From a bacterium (lineage in GTDB: Bacteria > Myxococcota_A > Polyangia > Nannocystales > Nannocystaceae), in NCBI GenBank assembly GCA_024742475.1, contig JANSYI010000021.1, forward strand, positions 62,001 to 126,000: a stretch of DNA of 64,000 nt. The letters run 5' to 3'. Positions within the stretch are counted from its first letter, which is position 1; each line of letters starts with the position of its first letter. A program made the translations under genes and the position numbers. Below, in pieces: positions 25,392 to 34,936 of the stretch. The notes under the pieces were generated by a model. The model did not search any database and was not told where the DNA came from. It worked only from the letters and a program-made list of their open reading frames with translations.

Positions 25392-26561
25392 CTAGCAGAC
25401 GCCGCAGCCGTAGAGCTCGATCGCATCGACGCACGTCTCGCCCCAAGGATCGGCGCAGCAGGATGAATCGGACTCGCAGACGCACGTGTACACCTCGATG
25501 TCGTCGCAGCCGGGTGTGCCGTTCGCGACGCAGCAGCTACCGAACTCGCCGGTATCGGGCCCCGTCGTGCCCGTAGCGGGGAATCCCGTCTCGTCACCGC
25601 TCGACTCGCCTGCGGTGATCGTCGTGGTGATGTCGGACTCGCCGCCGCTGCCGTCGCCGTCGCCGTCGCCGAGACCTTCGGGGACACCGCCGTAGTAGCC
25701 GCAGACCTGCGGGGGAGGCTCGACGCAGAGCCCCGAATCGCACAGGTTGGGGGACGCGCAGATTCCCAGCGGGCACAGCTCGCCGAGCGCCGGGAGCATC
25801 GTGCAGACCGCGGGAGCCTCCGAGCTGTCGCAGTAGAGGTCTTCGGCGCAGGCGCCCACGGGGCACTCTTCATCGAGGCCCGGGAGCGCGGCACACAGCG
25901 GGCTTCCCGGGTCGGTGACCATGTCGCAGATCAGGTCTTCGCCGCAGGCGAAGCCGAGCTCGGGAGGCAGGCAGGGCTCGCCGATCGCCGGGAGATCGGC
26001 GCACACGGGCAGCAGGGGGGTCGAGACCGCGTCGCACCACAGGCCTTCGTCGCAGCCGAACTGCGTGGAGCATGCCTCGCCGCGCTGGGGCAGATCGGGC
26101 TCGGCGCACGGATGCACGCACACGCCGTTGTCACAGACGAGCCCCTGGTTGCAGTTGTCGTAGCCGTTGACGTTCGTACACGTGCCGCCGGCGTGCATGG
26201 GCCCGTACCACGGCTTGCAGGGCGCTTCACATTCGGCGTCGGGGTCGGGCTCGAAGACGCCGCACCCGATGCGGTCGATCTCGTCGATCTGACGCTGCGC
26301 GCACGCACCATCGAACGTCAGCCCGTCGACGTCGAGCAGCTCGGCCTGCGTCTTTGCGCCGACGCTGAGCTGGGAGAGGCAGTGTTCGACCTGCGCGCCC
26401 CCGGGGTAGTCGCAGTTGCACTCGATGACCGCGTCGCAGACGGTCTTCGACCAACCGTCGACATAGCTGTCGACGTTGGGGTCGTCCTCCTTGCATCCGC
26501 CCGCAGCGGCGGAGAGGAGGAGGAGCGCAAGGCTGCCGGTCACGCGATCGATGGTGCGCAT
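25392..26561 (-). CDS. Cys-rich surface lipoprotein with EGF/Dickkopf-like modules
   Basis: A 389-residue lipoprotein (AGGC, Cys23). A helical domain with CDAVIECNCDYPGG is followed by repeated short modules of the form GExCxxxxCxxxLxCD (PQRGEACSTQFGCDEGLWCD, LGELCPLGICASPNLCD and others). Next comes a Gly/Asp/Ser/Thr linker and a compact C-terminal module rich in cysteine (FGSCCVANGTPGCDD, VCESDSSCCADPWGETC, YGCGVC). All cysteines would be disulfide-bonded outside the cell. Such proteins are common in Nannocystis-type myxobacteria; adhesion or prey contact is speculation. TATCTC stands seven bases before the ATG. Confidence 0.82.
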   Translation of the reverse strand: MRTIDRVTGSLALLLLSAAAGGCKEDDPNVDSYVDGWSKTVCDAVIECNCDYPGGAQVEHCLSQLSVGAKTQAELLDVDGLTFDGACAQRQIDEIDRIGCGVFEPDPDAECEAPCKPWYGPMHAGGTCTNVNGYDNCNQGLVCDNGVCVHPCAEPDLPQRGEACSTQFGCDEGLWCDAVSTPLLPVCADLPAIGEPCLPPELGFACGEDLICDMVTDPGSPLCAALPGLDEECPVGACAEDLYCDSSEAPAVCTMLPALGELCPLGICASPNLCDSGLCVEPPPQVCGYYGGVPEGLGDGDGDGSGGESDITTTITAGESSGDETGFPATGTTGPDTGEFGSCCVANGTPGCDDIEVYTCVCESDSSCCADPWGETCVDAIELYGCGVC

Positions 26562-26568
26562 GGCCGCA

Positions 26569-26574
26569 GAGATA
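26569..26574 (-). promoter_or_regulatory. -10-like box TATCTC, 7 bases before ATG 26561
   Basis: The minus strand reads GCTATCTCTGCGGCC directly before the ATG. The first twelve bases are identical to those before the gene at 19052. Confidence 0.45.
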
Positions 26575-26602
26575 GCGAATCCTCGCAGCGATGGCTACGG
26601 TC

Positions 26603-26644
26603 GACCGCACGCTTCTGACCGGTCGTGCGGTCGGTCTTCTTTTT
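26603..26644. terminator. Hairpin terminator between two minus-strand genes
   Basis: A 9-bp perfect stem (GACCGCACG at 26603-26611 with CGTGCGGTC at 26624-26632) is followed on the plus strand by TCTTCTTTTT. The T-run favours plus-strand termination, although the hairpin also lies just past the stop of the minus-strand glycosyltransferase and may act for it. Confidence 0.6.
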
Positions 26645-26647
26645 GAC

Positions 26648-27556
26648 CTACCAACCCTGCTGCCACTGCTGGGCGACCGCCCGCCACTTGTCGCGCGCCA
26701 CGTCGATATGCGCGTTGGCGAGGGTCCAGGCCCTCGGATTGTAGGTGCGGGTGCTCAGCGAGCGTAGGAACGCCGCGAACTCACGATCGAGGTAGTCGGC
26801 GTCGCCAAACGCCTGCTCGGGATCGATGATGTACACGTCTTGCGGGCGCGCTTCGTCCTTCATCAGGCCGACCTTGGTGACGAAGCACGGCAGGTCCATG
26901 GCGAGCGCTTCGTTGACGACGATGCTGTTGCCCTCGTACTTGCTCATGTGCAGGAAGCCCGCGGCCTTCCGCATGCGGTCGGGCACTTCGCTGGGCTCGC
27001 ACGCGAGCGGCTCCAGCTTCCAATCGGGGAAACGGCGGGCGAGCGCAGCCACCTCGGACTCCCCTTTGTGCGCGCCACGGGCGTCGTGCAGAATCAGCTT
27101 GGGGTCCGTGTCGCGGCGCTCGCCGTCGAAGCGATCGAGGTCGACCTGGTGGTAGATGACATGCTGCGCGCCGTTGCCGTGCAGAGCCTCGAACGTGCTC
27201 GCGATCCACTGCGCGCACGCGACCCAGACCGTGTTCGCGCGCTTGGCCGCCTTGCTCTGCCGCTTGGCCATCTTTCGACCGGTGCGGTTGCCTGTGATCG
27301 ACGCCTTGACCGCCGCGACGCCGTGCTGAAATCCGACGACGGGGATGTCCTCGGGCCAGTCGGTGACCCAGTGGTTGTCACAGATGACCATGAGCTTCTC
27401 GCGCCGCACCTGATCGATGTCGAGGTGTCCGTCGTACATGAACGAGACCTGCTCGAAGATCAGCCCAAGGTTGCGGGCGAAGGATTCGACACCGCCGCGG
27501 TACGTCTGTGGATCGTTGGCTCCGTAGTGAACGACGCGGGCGGCGACCTTGCTCAT
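26648..27556 (-). CDS. Glycosyltransferase, GT4-like
   Basis: A 302-residue GT-B fold glycosyltransferase. It has an N-terminal GANDPQTYRGGVESFARNL (the glycan-acceptor side loop), VVGFQHGVAAVK, and a C-terminal donor-site region with HMSKYEGNSIVVNEALAMDLPCFVT, which carries the EGNSIVVNEA version of the E-x7-E motif of GT4. Donor and acceptor unknown. ATG 27556 is chosen; it lies 52 bases downstream of the sulfotransferase stop, so both may share a transcript. Confidence 0.82.
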   Translation of the reverse strand: MSKVAARVVHYGANDPQTYRGGVESFARNLGLIFEQVSFMYDGHLDIDQVRREKLMVICDNHWVTDWPEDIPVVGFQHGVAAVKASITGNRTGRKMAKRQSKAAKRANTVWVACAQWIASTFEALHGNGAQHVIYHQVDLDRFDGERRDTDPKLILHDARGAHKGESEVAALARRFPDWKLEPLACEPSEVPDRMRKAAGFLHMSKYEGNSIVVNEALAMDLPCFVTKVGLMKDEARPQDVYIIDPEQAFGDADYLDREFAAFLRSLSTRTYNPRAWTLANAHIDVARDKWRAVAQQWQQGW

Positions 27557-27608
27557 GCCGAGCAAAGGTGCGCGGATCGGACCGGATTCGCAAGCGGGGC
27601 GTCGCAGC

Positions 27609-28589
27609 TCAGCCCCACGACCCCCACCACCGCCCGAGGTCGTCGCGGCCGAGCAGTCGCTCGAGCCCCGCGTTGGCCTCGCGGTAGGTCTGGGCAAGCC
27701 GCTCTCGCGTCGGCTCGGGCATGGGCGGGTACTTTCGCTGCGGCCGCACGGAGTCCAGCACGCGGTTGGCCAGGCGTGCGGCCTCCGAGTTCCAGAGCCG
27801 ATCCCGCCACGCGCGGGCTCGCAGACCATCGCCGGCGCTCGGGTCGGGAAGGAGGCCGCGGTAGCTCTTCTCGACGAGCATGGGGAGGTTGCGATTGACC
27901 CACAGCCGCGCCTGCAAGTTGCGAGGGACGCGGGCGACGTTGTAGCGCTGTCGCTCGAGCGCCGAGGCGGGCGGGGGCGGGATGCCTAGGAAGTCGCAGA
28001 CTTGGGCGCAGACGGGATCGAGGTTGCGGGAGAACTCCTCGAACACGAGGACCTTGACCCGGTCGGGCCCGAGCGCGTCGTGATAACGCTGGACCTGCTC
28101 GCGGTAGAAACCGCGCTGAACGACGAGCGAGTCGGGGTCGTCGATGACCTCGGTGAACGAGCGGCTGCATCGCCCGCGCGAGACGTCGTGCCAATAGTGG
28201 GAGTACGCCCTGGACACGGGGTCGCGCAGGAGGGCGATGACCTTCACGTCGGGGCACAGCCGGTTGATGCGCTCGGGCGCGAGGGTGGACGCGAGGTAGC
28301 TGGTGGAGTCCTCTCCGCGCAGCTGCCCGGGTTGGGCGCGCTCGAAGAAGCGGCCGTACCACGCGGCGTAGGTGTCGAAGTCGGCGTCGAAGTCCCGGAC
28401 GCCGCCGCCGAGCGGGCCGAAGTCCGGGTGTTGAACGGGGTCATCGATGTCGAAGAAGAAGATCTCTCGATCGGGGATGAAGACGTCCGGATGCGCTCCT
28501 AGGACACCGTGCAGGGTGCTGGTCCCGGACTTCTGCGCACCCACGATGATGAAGTGGGGCGGCGTCGAGAGCTCGGCGGCACGGGCCAT
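27609..28589 (-). CDS. PAPS-dependent sulfotransferase
   Basis: A 326-residue cytoplasmic sulfotransferase of the heparan-sulfate/NodH-like type. The 5'-phosphosulfate loop reads IIVGAQKSGTSTLHGVLGAH and the 3'-phosphate site RDPVSRAYSHYWHDV, both complete, with the catalytic-type Asp/Glu in EIFFFD. It transfers sulfate from PAPS to a hydroxyl, likely on a polysaccharide or lipid, given the glycosyltransferases on either side. ATG 28589 is 30 bases from the divergent glycosyltransferase start, with TACACT seven bases upstream. Confidence 0.9.
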   Translation of the reverse strand: MARAAELSTPPHFIIVGAQKSGTSTLHGVLGAHPDVFIPDREIFFFDIDDPVQHPDFGPLGGGVRDFDADFDTYAAWYGRFFERAQPGQLRGEDSTSYLASTLAPERINRLCPDVKVIALLRDPVSRAYSHYWHDVSRGRCSRSFTEVIDDPDSLVVQRGFYREQVQRYHDALGPDRVKVLVFEEFSRNLDPVCAQVCDFLGIPPPPASALERQRYNVARVPRNLQARLWVNRNLPMLVEKSYRGLLPDPSAGDGLRARAWRDRLWNSEAARLANRVLDSVRPQRKYPPMPEPTRERLAQTYREANAGLERLLGRDDLGRWWGSWG

Positions 28590-28596
28590 GGTGCGT

Positions 28597-28606
28597 AGTG
28601 TACTGT
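28597..28606. promoter_or_regulatory. Overlapping divergent -10 boxes
   Basis: TACACT on the minus strand (28597-28602, seven bases before the sulfotransferase ATG) overlaps TACTGT on the plus strand (28601-28606, thirteen bases before the glycosyltransferase ATG). The two start codons are only 30 bases apart, so any -35 contacts would lie inside the opposite gene. Confidence 0.5.
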
Positions 28607-28619
28607 CGGCGCCGCCATC

Positions 28620-29714
28620 ATGCGCATCCTCGTCGTCGCCACCGACATCGTGCTTCCGGGTCGCCACGGAGGCTCCACCCACGTGCGCGAGCTGGTCGAC
28701 CACCTCGGGCATCATGGGGAGACGTTGCTGCTCGCCAGCCGCGGTTCGTCGGGTCCTGGCATCGCGCCCGTCGGCCGGCCGATGCGGAGCTTTCCCGCGG
28801 CGCTTCGTCACGCCGACGCGCTGCGCACGTTCCTCGACGCCGGCCAGGTCGTGCACGAGTTCGCACCCGAGGTGATCTACGAGCGATGCACGTCCTACGG
28901 CGTGGGCGCGATGTTCAGCCGGGAGCTGGGCATCCCCTTGCTGTCGATGGTGCTCGACCGACGCTACAGCTGGCTGTCGCTCATCCAAGCCAACCGCATC
29001 GTCGCCACGGACCCCTCGGCGGTGGTCCCCGCCGCGGTTCGCCACAAGGCGGTGAAGGTCAGCTGGGGCGCCAACGAGGGCCGCTTCCATCCGGGCATCG
29101 ACGGCCGAACCGCGCGCGATCGGTTCGAGCTGGGCGACGCGTTCGTCATTGGATACGCCGGCACGTTTCGCCCGTGGCATGGCGTCGACGTGCTCGTCCG
29201 CGCGATGGAGCGTCTTCGCGACGAGAACATGAAGGTGCTGCTCATCGGCGACGGACCCGGTCGCGCCGACATCGAGGCGTTGGTGCAGAGCACCGGGCAG
29301 CGTGACCGCTTCGTGTTCACAGGGGCCGTCGACTACGGCGAGGTTCCCGAGCTGCTCGCCGCGGTCGACATCGCCGCCGCGCCCTTCGAGCCGCGGTTTC
29401 ACAAGGGCAGCCGCGGTGCCGGGTTCGTGCTCGATCCCCTCAAGGTGTTCGAGTACCTCGCGCTGGGCAAGCCGAGCATCACGGTGCGCGAGCCGAACAT
29501 CGAGGCGCTGTTTCGCGACGAAGAAGACCTGCTTCTCGTCACACCCGGCTCGGATCGTGAGCTGGCCGAGGCGATCGCCCGGTTCGAGCGCGACCGAGAC
29601 TTCGCAGCGGCCACCGCCGAGCGCGGGCGAACGAAGGTCCTGGCGCGCCACACCTGGGGCGCCCACGCCAAGCAGCTCGTCGGGCTGTTCGACGAGATGC
29701 TCCAAGGGCGCTGA
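28620..29714 (+). CDS. Glycosyltransferase group 1 (GT4)
   Basis: A 364-residue GT-B glycosyltransferase. Family marks are GRHGGSTHVRELVDHLG near the N terminus, VSWGANEGRFHPG, VIGYAGTFRPWHGVDVLVRAM, LLIGDGPGRADIEAL and the donor-binding region DPLKVFEYLALGKPSITV with the E-x7-E-like FEYLALGKP. It probably extends a surface glycan together with the sulfotransferase and flippase nearby. It is followed after three bases by the next gene, an operon partner. Confidence 0.9.
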   Translation: MRILVVATDIVLPGRHGGSTHVRELVDHLGHHGETLLLASRGSSGPGIAPVGRPMRSFPAALRHADALRTFLDAGQVVHEFAPEVIYERCTSYGVGAMFSRELGIPLLSMVLDRRYSWLSLIQANRIVATDPSAVVPAAVRHKAVKVSWGANEGRFHPGIDGRTARDRFELGDAFVIGYAGTFRPWHGVDVLVRAMERLRDENMKVLLIGDGPGRADIEALVQSTGQRDRFVFTGAVDYGEVPELLAAVDIAAAPFEPRFHKGSRGAGFVLDPLKVFEYLALGKPSITVREPNIEALFRDEEDLLLVTPGSDRELAEAIARFERDRDFAAATAERGRTKVLARHTWGAHAKQLVGLFDEMLQGR

Positions 29715-29717
29715 GTC

Positions 29718-30242
29718 ATGCACGCCGCGCTGCTCTCCGTTCTCGCTGCCGTGGCGACCAATGGCCCGCGCGTGCACATCGAGGTCGAGCGTGGGCCTTC
29801 GCCCGTGGCGTTGGTAGCTCGCGAAGCACAGCGGAACGAGTCACGAGGGCTGCGCCGCGTCGACACCCGTCACGAGGCGGTCTGCGAGTCTCCTTGCGAC
29901 GCGGTGGTCGCCGTGGACGCGCCTGCGTTCTTCATCGCCGGCGCGGACCTCATGCCCTCGACGAACTTCAACCTGCCGCCGCAGGGCGAGGTCACCGTGC
30001 GCGTTCGGGGTGGCCGACGCTCGTCGTTCCTCGCCGGCTGGGTGCTCGCGGGGCTGGGCGCACCCGTGCTGATCGGGGGCACGGTCGCGATGACGCTCGC
30101 GGACGACGACCAGCCCCGACTGCGGACCGGGGCCGTCGTCGCTTCAGCGGGGGCTTCGCTGGTGCTCACGGGCGCGATCCTCGTCGCGACCGGTCGTACG
30201 CGGATCCGGATCGAACGGGGAGCCCCCGACCCTCGACGGTGA
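29718..30242 (+). CDS. PEGA-like secreted/membrane protein
   Basis: A 174-residue protein with a short signal sequence, then a domain with VCESPCDAVVAVDAP and an aromatic FFIAGADLMPSTNFNLPPQGEVTVRV, a pattern frequent in myxobacterial envelope proteins and like PEGA domains. Two hydrophobic helices follow (FLAGWVLAGLGAPVLIGGTV and AVVASAGASLVLTGAILVA), ending in a basic tail. It starts three bases after the glycosyltransferase stop. Function unknown; an envelope anchor or sensor is possible. Confidence 0.72.
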   Translation: MHAALLSVLAAVATNGPRVHIEVERGPSPVALVAREAQRNESRGLRRVDTRHEAVCESPCDAVVAVDAPAFFIAGADLMPSTNFNLPPQGEVTVRVRGGRRSSFLAGWVLAGLGAPVLIGGTVAMTLADDDQPRLRTGAVVASAGASLVLTGAILVATGRTRIRIERGAPDPRR

Positions 30243-30258
30243 GCGCTTGCCGCGCTCG

Positions 30259-30287
30259 GGGTGACGAACTTTCCGTCACCCGGTTTT
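30259..30287 (+). terminator. Rho-independent terminator
   Basis: An 8-bp stem (GGGTGACG at 30259-30266 pairing with CGTCACCC at 30274-30281) with a seven-base loop is followed by GGTTTT. It closes the glycosyltransferase/PEGA-like transcript. Confidence 0.75.
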
Positions 30288-30312
30288 GCCGTCTCATGTG
30301 TCTACCTTGCGC

Positions 30313-31271
<959 letters not shown>

Positions 31272-31275
<4 letters not shown>

Positions 31276-33806
31276 CCACCGAGTCCGGCACCCTCTCGTG
31301 TGCCGAGGCGTCGCCCCGGCACGCGGGGGACACGCCTCGGACGATCGGCCGATACGCGGTCGAGGCGAGGGTCGGTGCCGGAGGCATGGGCGTCGTCTGG
31401 GCGGCACACGACCCCGAACTCGACCGCCGCGTCGCGGTCAAGGTGTTACGCCCCGGCACGGGCACCGAGGCGGGCAGACGCGGCCAAATCCGTCTCGTGC
31501 GGGAGGCCCAGGCGATGGCCCGCTTGTCGCATCCCAACGTCGTGCAGGTGTACGACGCAGGCGTCGACGACGAGAAGGTCTACGTCGCGATGGAGTTCGT
31601 CGAGGGGATGACCGCGGCGCGCTGGCTGGAGGATGAGAGCCGATCGTGGCGCGAGGTCGTGCGCCTCTTCGCCGAAGCGGGCCGAGGGCTCGCCGCCGCC
31701 CACGAGGCGGGTCTCGTGCATCGCGACTTCAAGCCGTCCAATGTCCTGGTTGGAGAGGACGGCCGAGTGCGGGTGGCCGACTTCGGGCTCGCCAGCACCG
31801 CGGCGAGCCACGAAGTCGACGCGGCGCTGGCCCAGGGCGCCACGACCGTGTCCACCGAGCTCACCTCGCGTGGGTCGATGGTCGGCACGCCGCGCTACAT
31901 GGCGCCCGAGCAACGACGCGGGGACGTTGCCGGTCCCGCCGCGGACCAGTTCAGCTTCTGCGTGGCGCTCCACGAGGCGCTCTACGGTGAGCGTCCCTAC
32001 CCGAGCGCGTCGAAGAAGCGTCGCAGGCTCGAAGAGTCCGACTACCGCCCGCCGCAAAGCACGATCGGCCTGCCCAGGGTCGTGGTCGAGGCCGTGCGTC
32101 GCGGACTCCGGGTCGATCCCGACGACCGGTTTCCGAGCATGGATGCGTTGCTCGAGCGCATCGCTGACGCGCCGGATTTGCTGCGGCGCCGCCTGCAGCG
32201 GGCGGTGTTCGCCTCGGTCGCGCTCGGTGCGAGCGTGGTCGGCTGGAGCGTGGCCGCGGCGGGGCCCGGCTGCGACGCCAGCGAAGACGCCATCGTGCAG
32301 GTCTGGGACGAGACGCGGCAGGAGCACGTAGCCAGCTTGCTCGGCCAAGCCAGCCCGGCCGTGATGCGCACCCTCGACGCGTACGCGGAGCGCTGGGTCG
32401 AGGCCGGACGCGCGACGTGCGAAGCGCACGACGACGGCCTGCTTTCCGAGCCGCTCATGGCCGCTTCGGTGACGTGCCTCGAGGATCGCCGGCACGCGCT
32501 CGACCGGTACCTGACCCTGGTCGAAGAGGGGGAGCCCGGCGTGCGTGCCAACGCAGCCATCGCAGCCAACCGTCTCCCGAGGGTCGGAGACTGTCGTGAC
32601 ACGCGAGCCTTGCAAGCCGGGCTGACGACGGGCGACGAAGCGCTCGCCGAAGCCGTCGACGATCTGCGGCGGCGAACGCTGCTGGCGACCGTGTCCCACC
32701 ACGCCGGGCGGGTCGAGGCCGCGCTGGCGGAGCTCGAAGGCATCGAGTGGGAGGCCGCCGCGAGCGAGCACGCCCCGATCATCGCCGAGGTCGGTCTCGC
32801 CGTCGGCCGTCTTGCGATGGATCGTCAGGATTGGATGACGGCGCAGGCACGGCTCGAGGACGCGTCTCGGTTGGGTATCGCGTCCGCGAGAGACCTCGTC
32901 GCGGCCGAGGCCGAGGCCCGGCTGATCTTCGTCGCGGCGATGCACGAAGGGCCTTCACAGGGCCTGCGCCACGAGCGAGTCGCGGACGGGCTCGCCAAGC
33001 GCGTCGGCGATCCTCCAGCACTCCGCGCGCTGATCGCCAACAACGTGGGCGTCGGCTACGGGATCTCGGGGGACCGCACGCGCGCCGCCGAGGCATTTCA
33101 GCGCGCATTCGACCTGTCTTCAGGGGGCACACGGGTCGATCTCCTCGATCGCACGGGCTACGCGCTCAATGTCGCACTGCTCACGTCCGAACCCGAGGCT
33201 CGCGACGCGTTGTTTCGGCGTTCGGCCGACGAACTCGAGCAGGCGCTGGGTCGTGGTCACTACCAGTGGGTCGACCACATGGCAGCGTGGGCGTTTCACA
33301 CGGCAGATCCGGACCTGGCGCTCGAGCGCCTCGAGCCGCTGTGCCCGCAGCTGGTCGGGCGCGCCGAAGATGACCCCATGCGGGCGTATCGTTGCTTTGC
33401 TAGGGTTGCCCTGCTGCACGAGCTTCGCGAGGAGTCTCGGGAGGCGCTGTCTGCATCGCGCATGGCCGCGGAAGCGCTCGAGGGGATCTCCGAGCCTCCG
33501 CTGAAGGCATTTCGCCTGATGGCCGAGGCTCGCGTCGCCCAGCTCGAGGGCAAGACGGACCCGGTCATTCGGCAGGTCGACGAGGCGCTGTCGTTGTTGG
33601 AGCCTGCCGGGGAGCTTCCGTGGGCTCGGGCCGCCCGCGCCGAGCTCGCGCTGATTCGAACCCTCGCCGTCGAGCACGCGGACGCCGAGTCCTTGCGAGC
33701 CTCGATCGCGACGTTCGACGCCCAGCGAGAGGGCACGGAGGACCAGCAGCCGGTGCTGCTCGCCCGTCGCGCCCGGGCCCTGCTCGCCGAGCTCGAGCGG
33801 CCATGA
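31272..33806 (+). CDS. Membrane Ser/Thr protein kinase with helical C-terminal sensor
   Basis: An 844-residue PknB-type kinase with all catalytic motifs: GAGGMGVV loop, Lys54 (RVAVKVL), HRDFKPSNVLV near 149-159, DFGLAS and GTPRYMAPEQ. One membrane helix lies near 310-332 (AVFASVALGASVVGWSVAAA). The remaining 500 residues are helical TPR-like repeats on the far side of the membrane, beginning with PGCDASEDAIVQVWDE. This C-terminal layout is common in myxobacterial kinases. ATG 31272 overlaps the ADYC gene stop by four bases, so the sensor may read the ADYC lipoprotein. Confidence 0.92.
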
Positions 33807-33830
33807 GAGGCTTGCAACCCCGGTGCTGCA

Positions 33831-34895
33831 ATGTCGCGACTGTCTTGGATCCTCTCGTGTGCGGTCTTCTGCGTGCTGGCCTGTGATCGCCGGGCCGACG
33901 TGGAGCGTTCCCCGATGACGCCCGAGCGCGCCGAGCCGGCGCCTCGCTGGGGCCTCGTCATTCACGGTGGCGCGGGGACGATCGACCCCTCCAACCTCTC
34001 GCCCGAGCAGGAGAGGGAGTATCGGACCACCCTCGACGCGGCGCTGTCGGCCGGCTACGCGGTGCTCGAGTCGGGCGCCCCGGCGATGGACGCGGTCGAG
34101 GCCGCAATCGTGGTGATGGAGGATTCGCCGCTGTTCAACGCGGGCAAGGGCGCCGTGTTCACGCACGACGGACACAACGAGCTCGACGCGTCGGTGATGG
34201 ACGGCTACACGCAGCAGGCCGGCGCGGTGGCGGGCGTTCGGACCGTGAAGAATCCGATCCGTGCCGCGCGGGCCGTGATGACCGACTCCGAGCACGTGCT
34301 GCTCGCGAGCGGTGGCGCCGACGCGTTCGCCCGTTCACGCGGTCTCGAGCAGGTCGACCCGAGCTACTTCGGCACCCCCATGCGTCGAGAGCAGCTCCAA
34401 AGAGCGCTCGAACGCGACGCCGTGGTGCTCGACCACGGAGGCTCGGACAAGTTCGGCACGGTGGGTGCCGTGGCCGTCGATCAGCAGGGACACCTCGCCG
34501 CGGGGACATCCACGGGTGGGATGACGAACAAACGATGGGGGCGCGTGGGGGACTCACCCATCATCGGCGCCGGGACCTACGCTGACGATGCGAGCTGCGC
34601 CGTCTCGGCGACCGGACACGGCGAGTTCTTCATCCGGGAGGCGGCGGCCCACTCGGTGTGCGCACGCATGGAGTTCGGCGGCGCCTCGCTCGAAGACGCC
34701 GCGCACGCCGTGGTGTTCGACCAACTCGGCGCCATCGGAGGCGAGGGCGGCATCATTGCCATCGACGCGCGCGGCATGATGGCCGCTCCGTTCAACACGC
34801 CCGGTATGTATCGTGGCTACCGCTTCTCGGACGGCAGCGATGGCGTATGGATCTGGGCCCAGGACCATCCCCGCGAAGCGGCTGCGCACGAGTAG
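33831..34895 (+). CDS. Isoaspartyl peptidase/L-asparaginase, exported (Ntn hydrolase)
   Basis: A 354-residue plant-type asparaginase with an N-terminal lipoprotein signal (VFCVLAC, Cys18). The Ntn fold is clear: VIHGGAGTID, AVEAAIVVMEDSPLFNAGKGA, and the autocleavage site DKFGTVGAVAVD, where Thr becomes the N-terminal nucleophile. Downstream GTSTGGMTNKRWGRVGDSPIIGAGTYAD carries the substrate-binding Arg and Asp. These enzymes remove isoaspartyl residues from peptides or hydrolyse asparagine; here this would happen outside the cytoplasm. It lies 24 bases after the kinase stop. Confidence 0.92.
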   Translation: MSRLSWILSCAVFCVLACDRRADVERSPMTPERAEPAPRWGLVIHGGAGTIDPSNLSPEQEREYRTTLDAALSAGYAVLESGAPAMDAVEAAIVVMEDSPLFNAGKGAVFTHDGHNELDASVMDGYTQQAGAVAGVRTVKNPIRAARAVMTDSEHVLLASGGADAFARSRGLEQVDPSYFGTPMRREQLQRALERDAVVLDHGGSDKFGTVGAVAVDQQGHLAAGTSTGGMTNKRWGRVGDSPIIGAGTYADDASCAVSATGHGEFFIREAAAHSVCARMEFGGASLEDAAHAVVFDQLGAIGGEGGIIAIDARGMMAAPFNTPGMYRGYRFSDGSDGVWIWAQDHPREAAAHE

Positions 34896-34936
34896 AGCGC
34901 CCGCAGCGCGGCGCGTCTGCTCCGACATTGGGCGAC

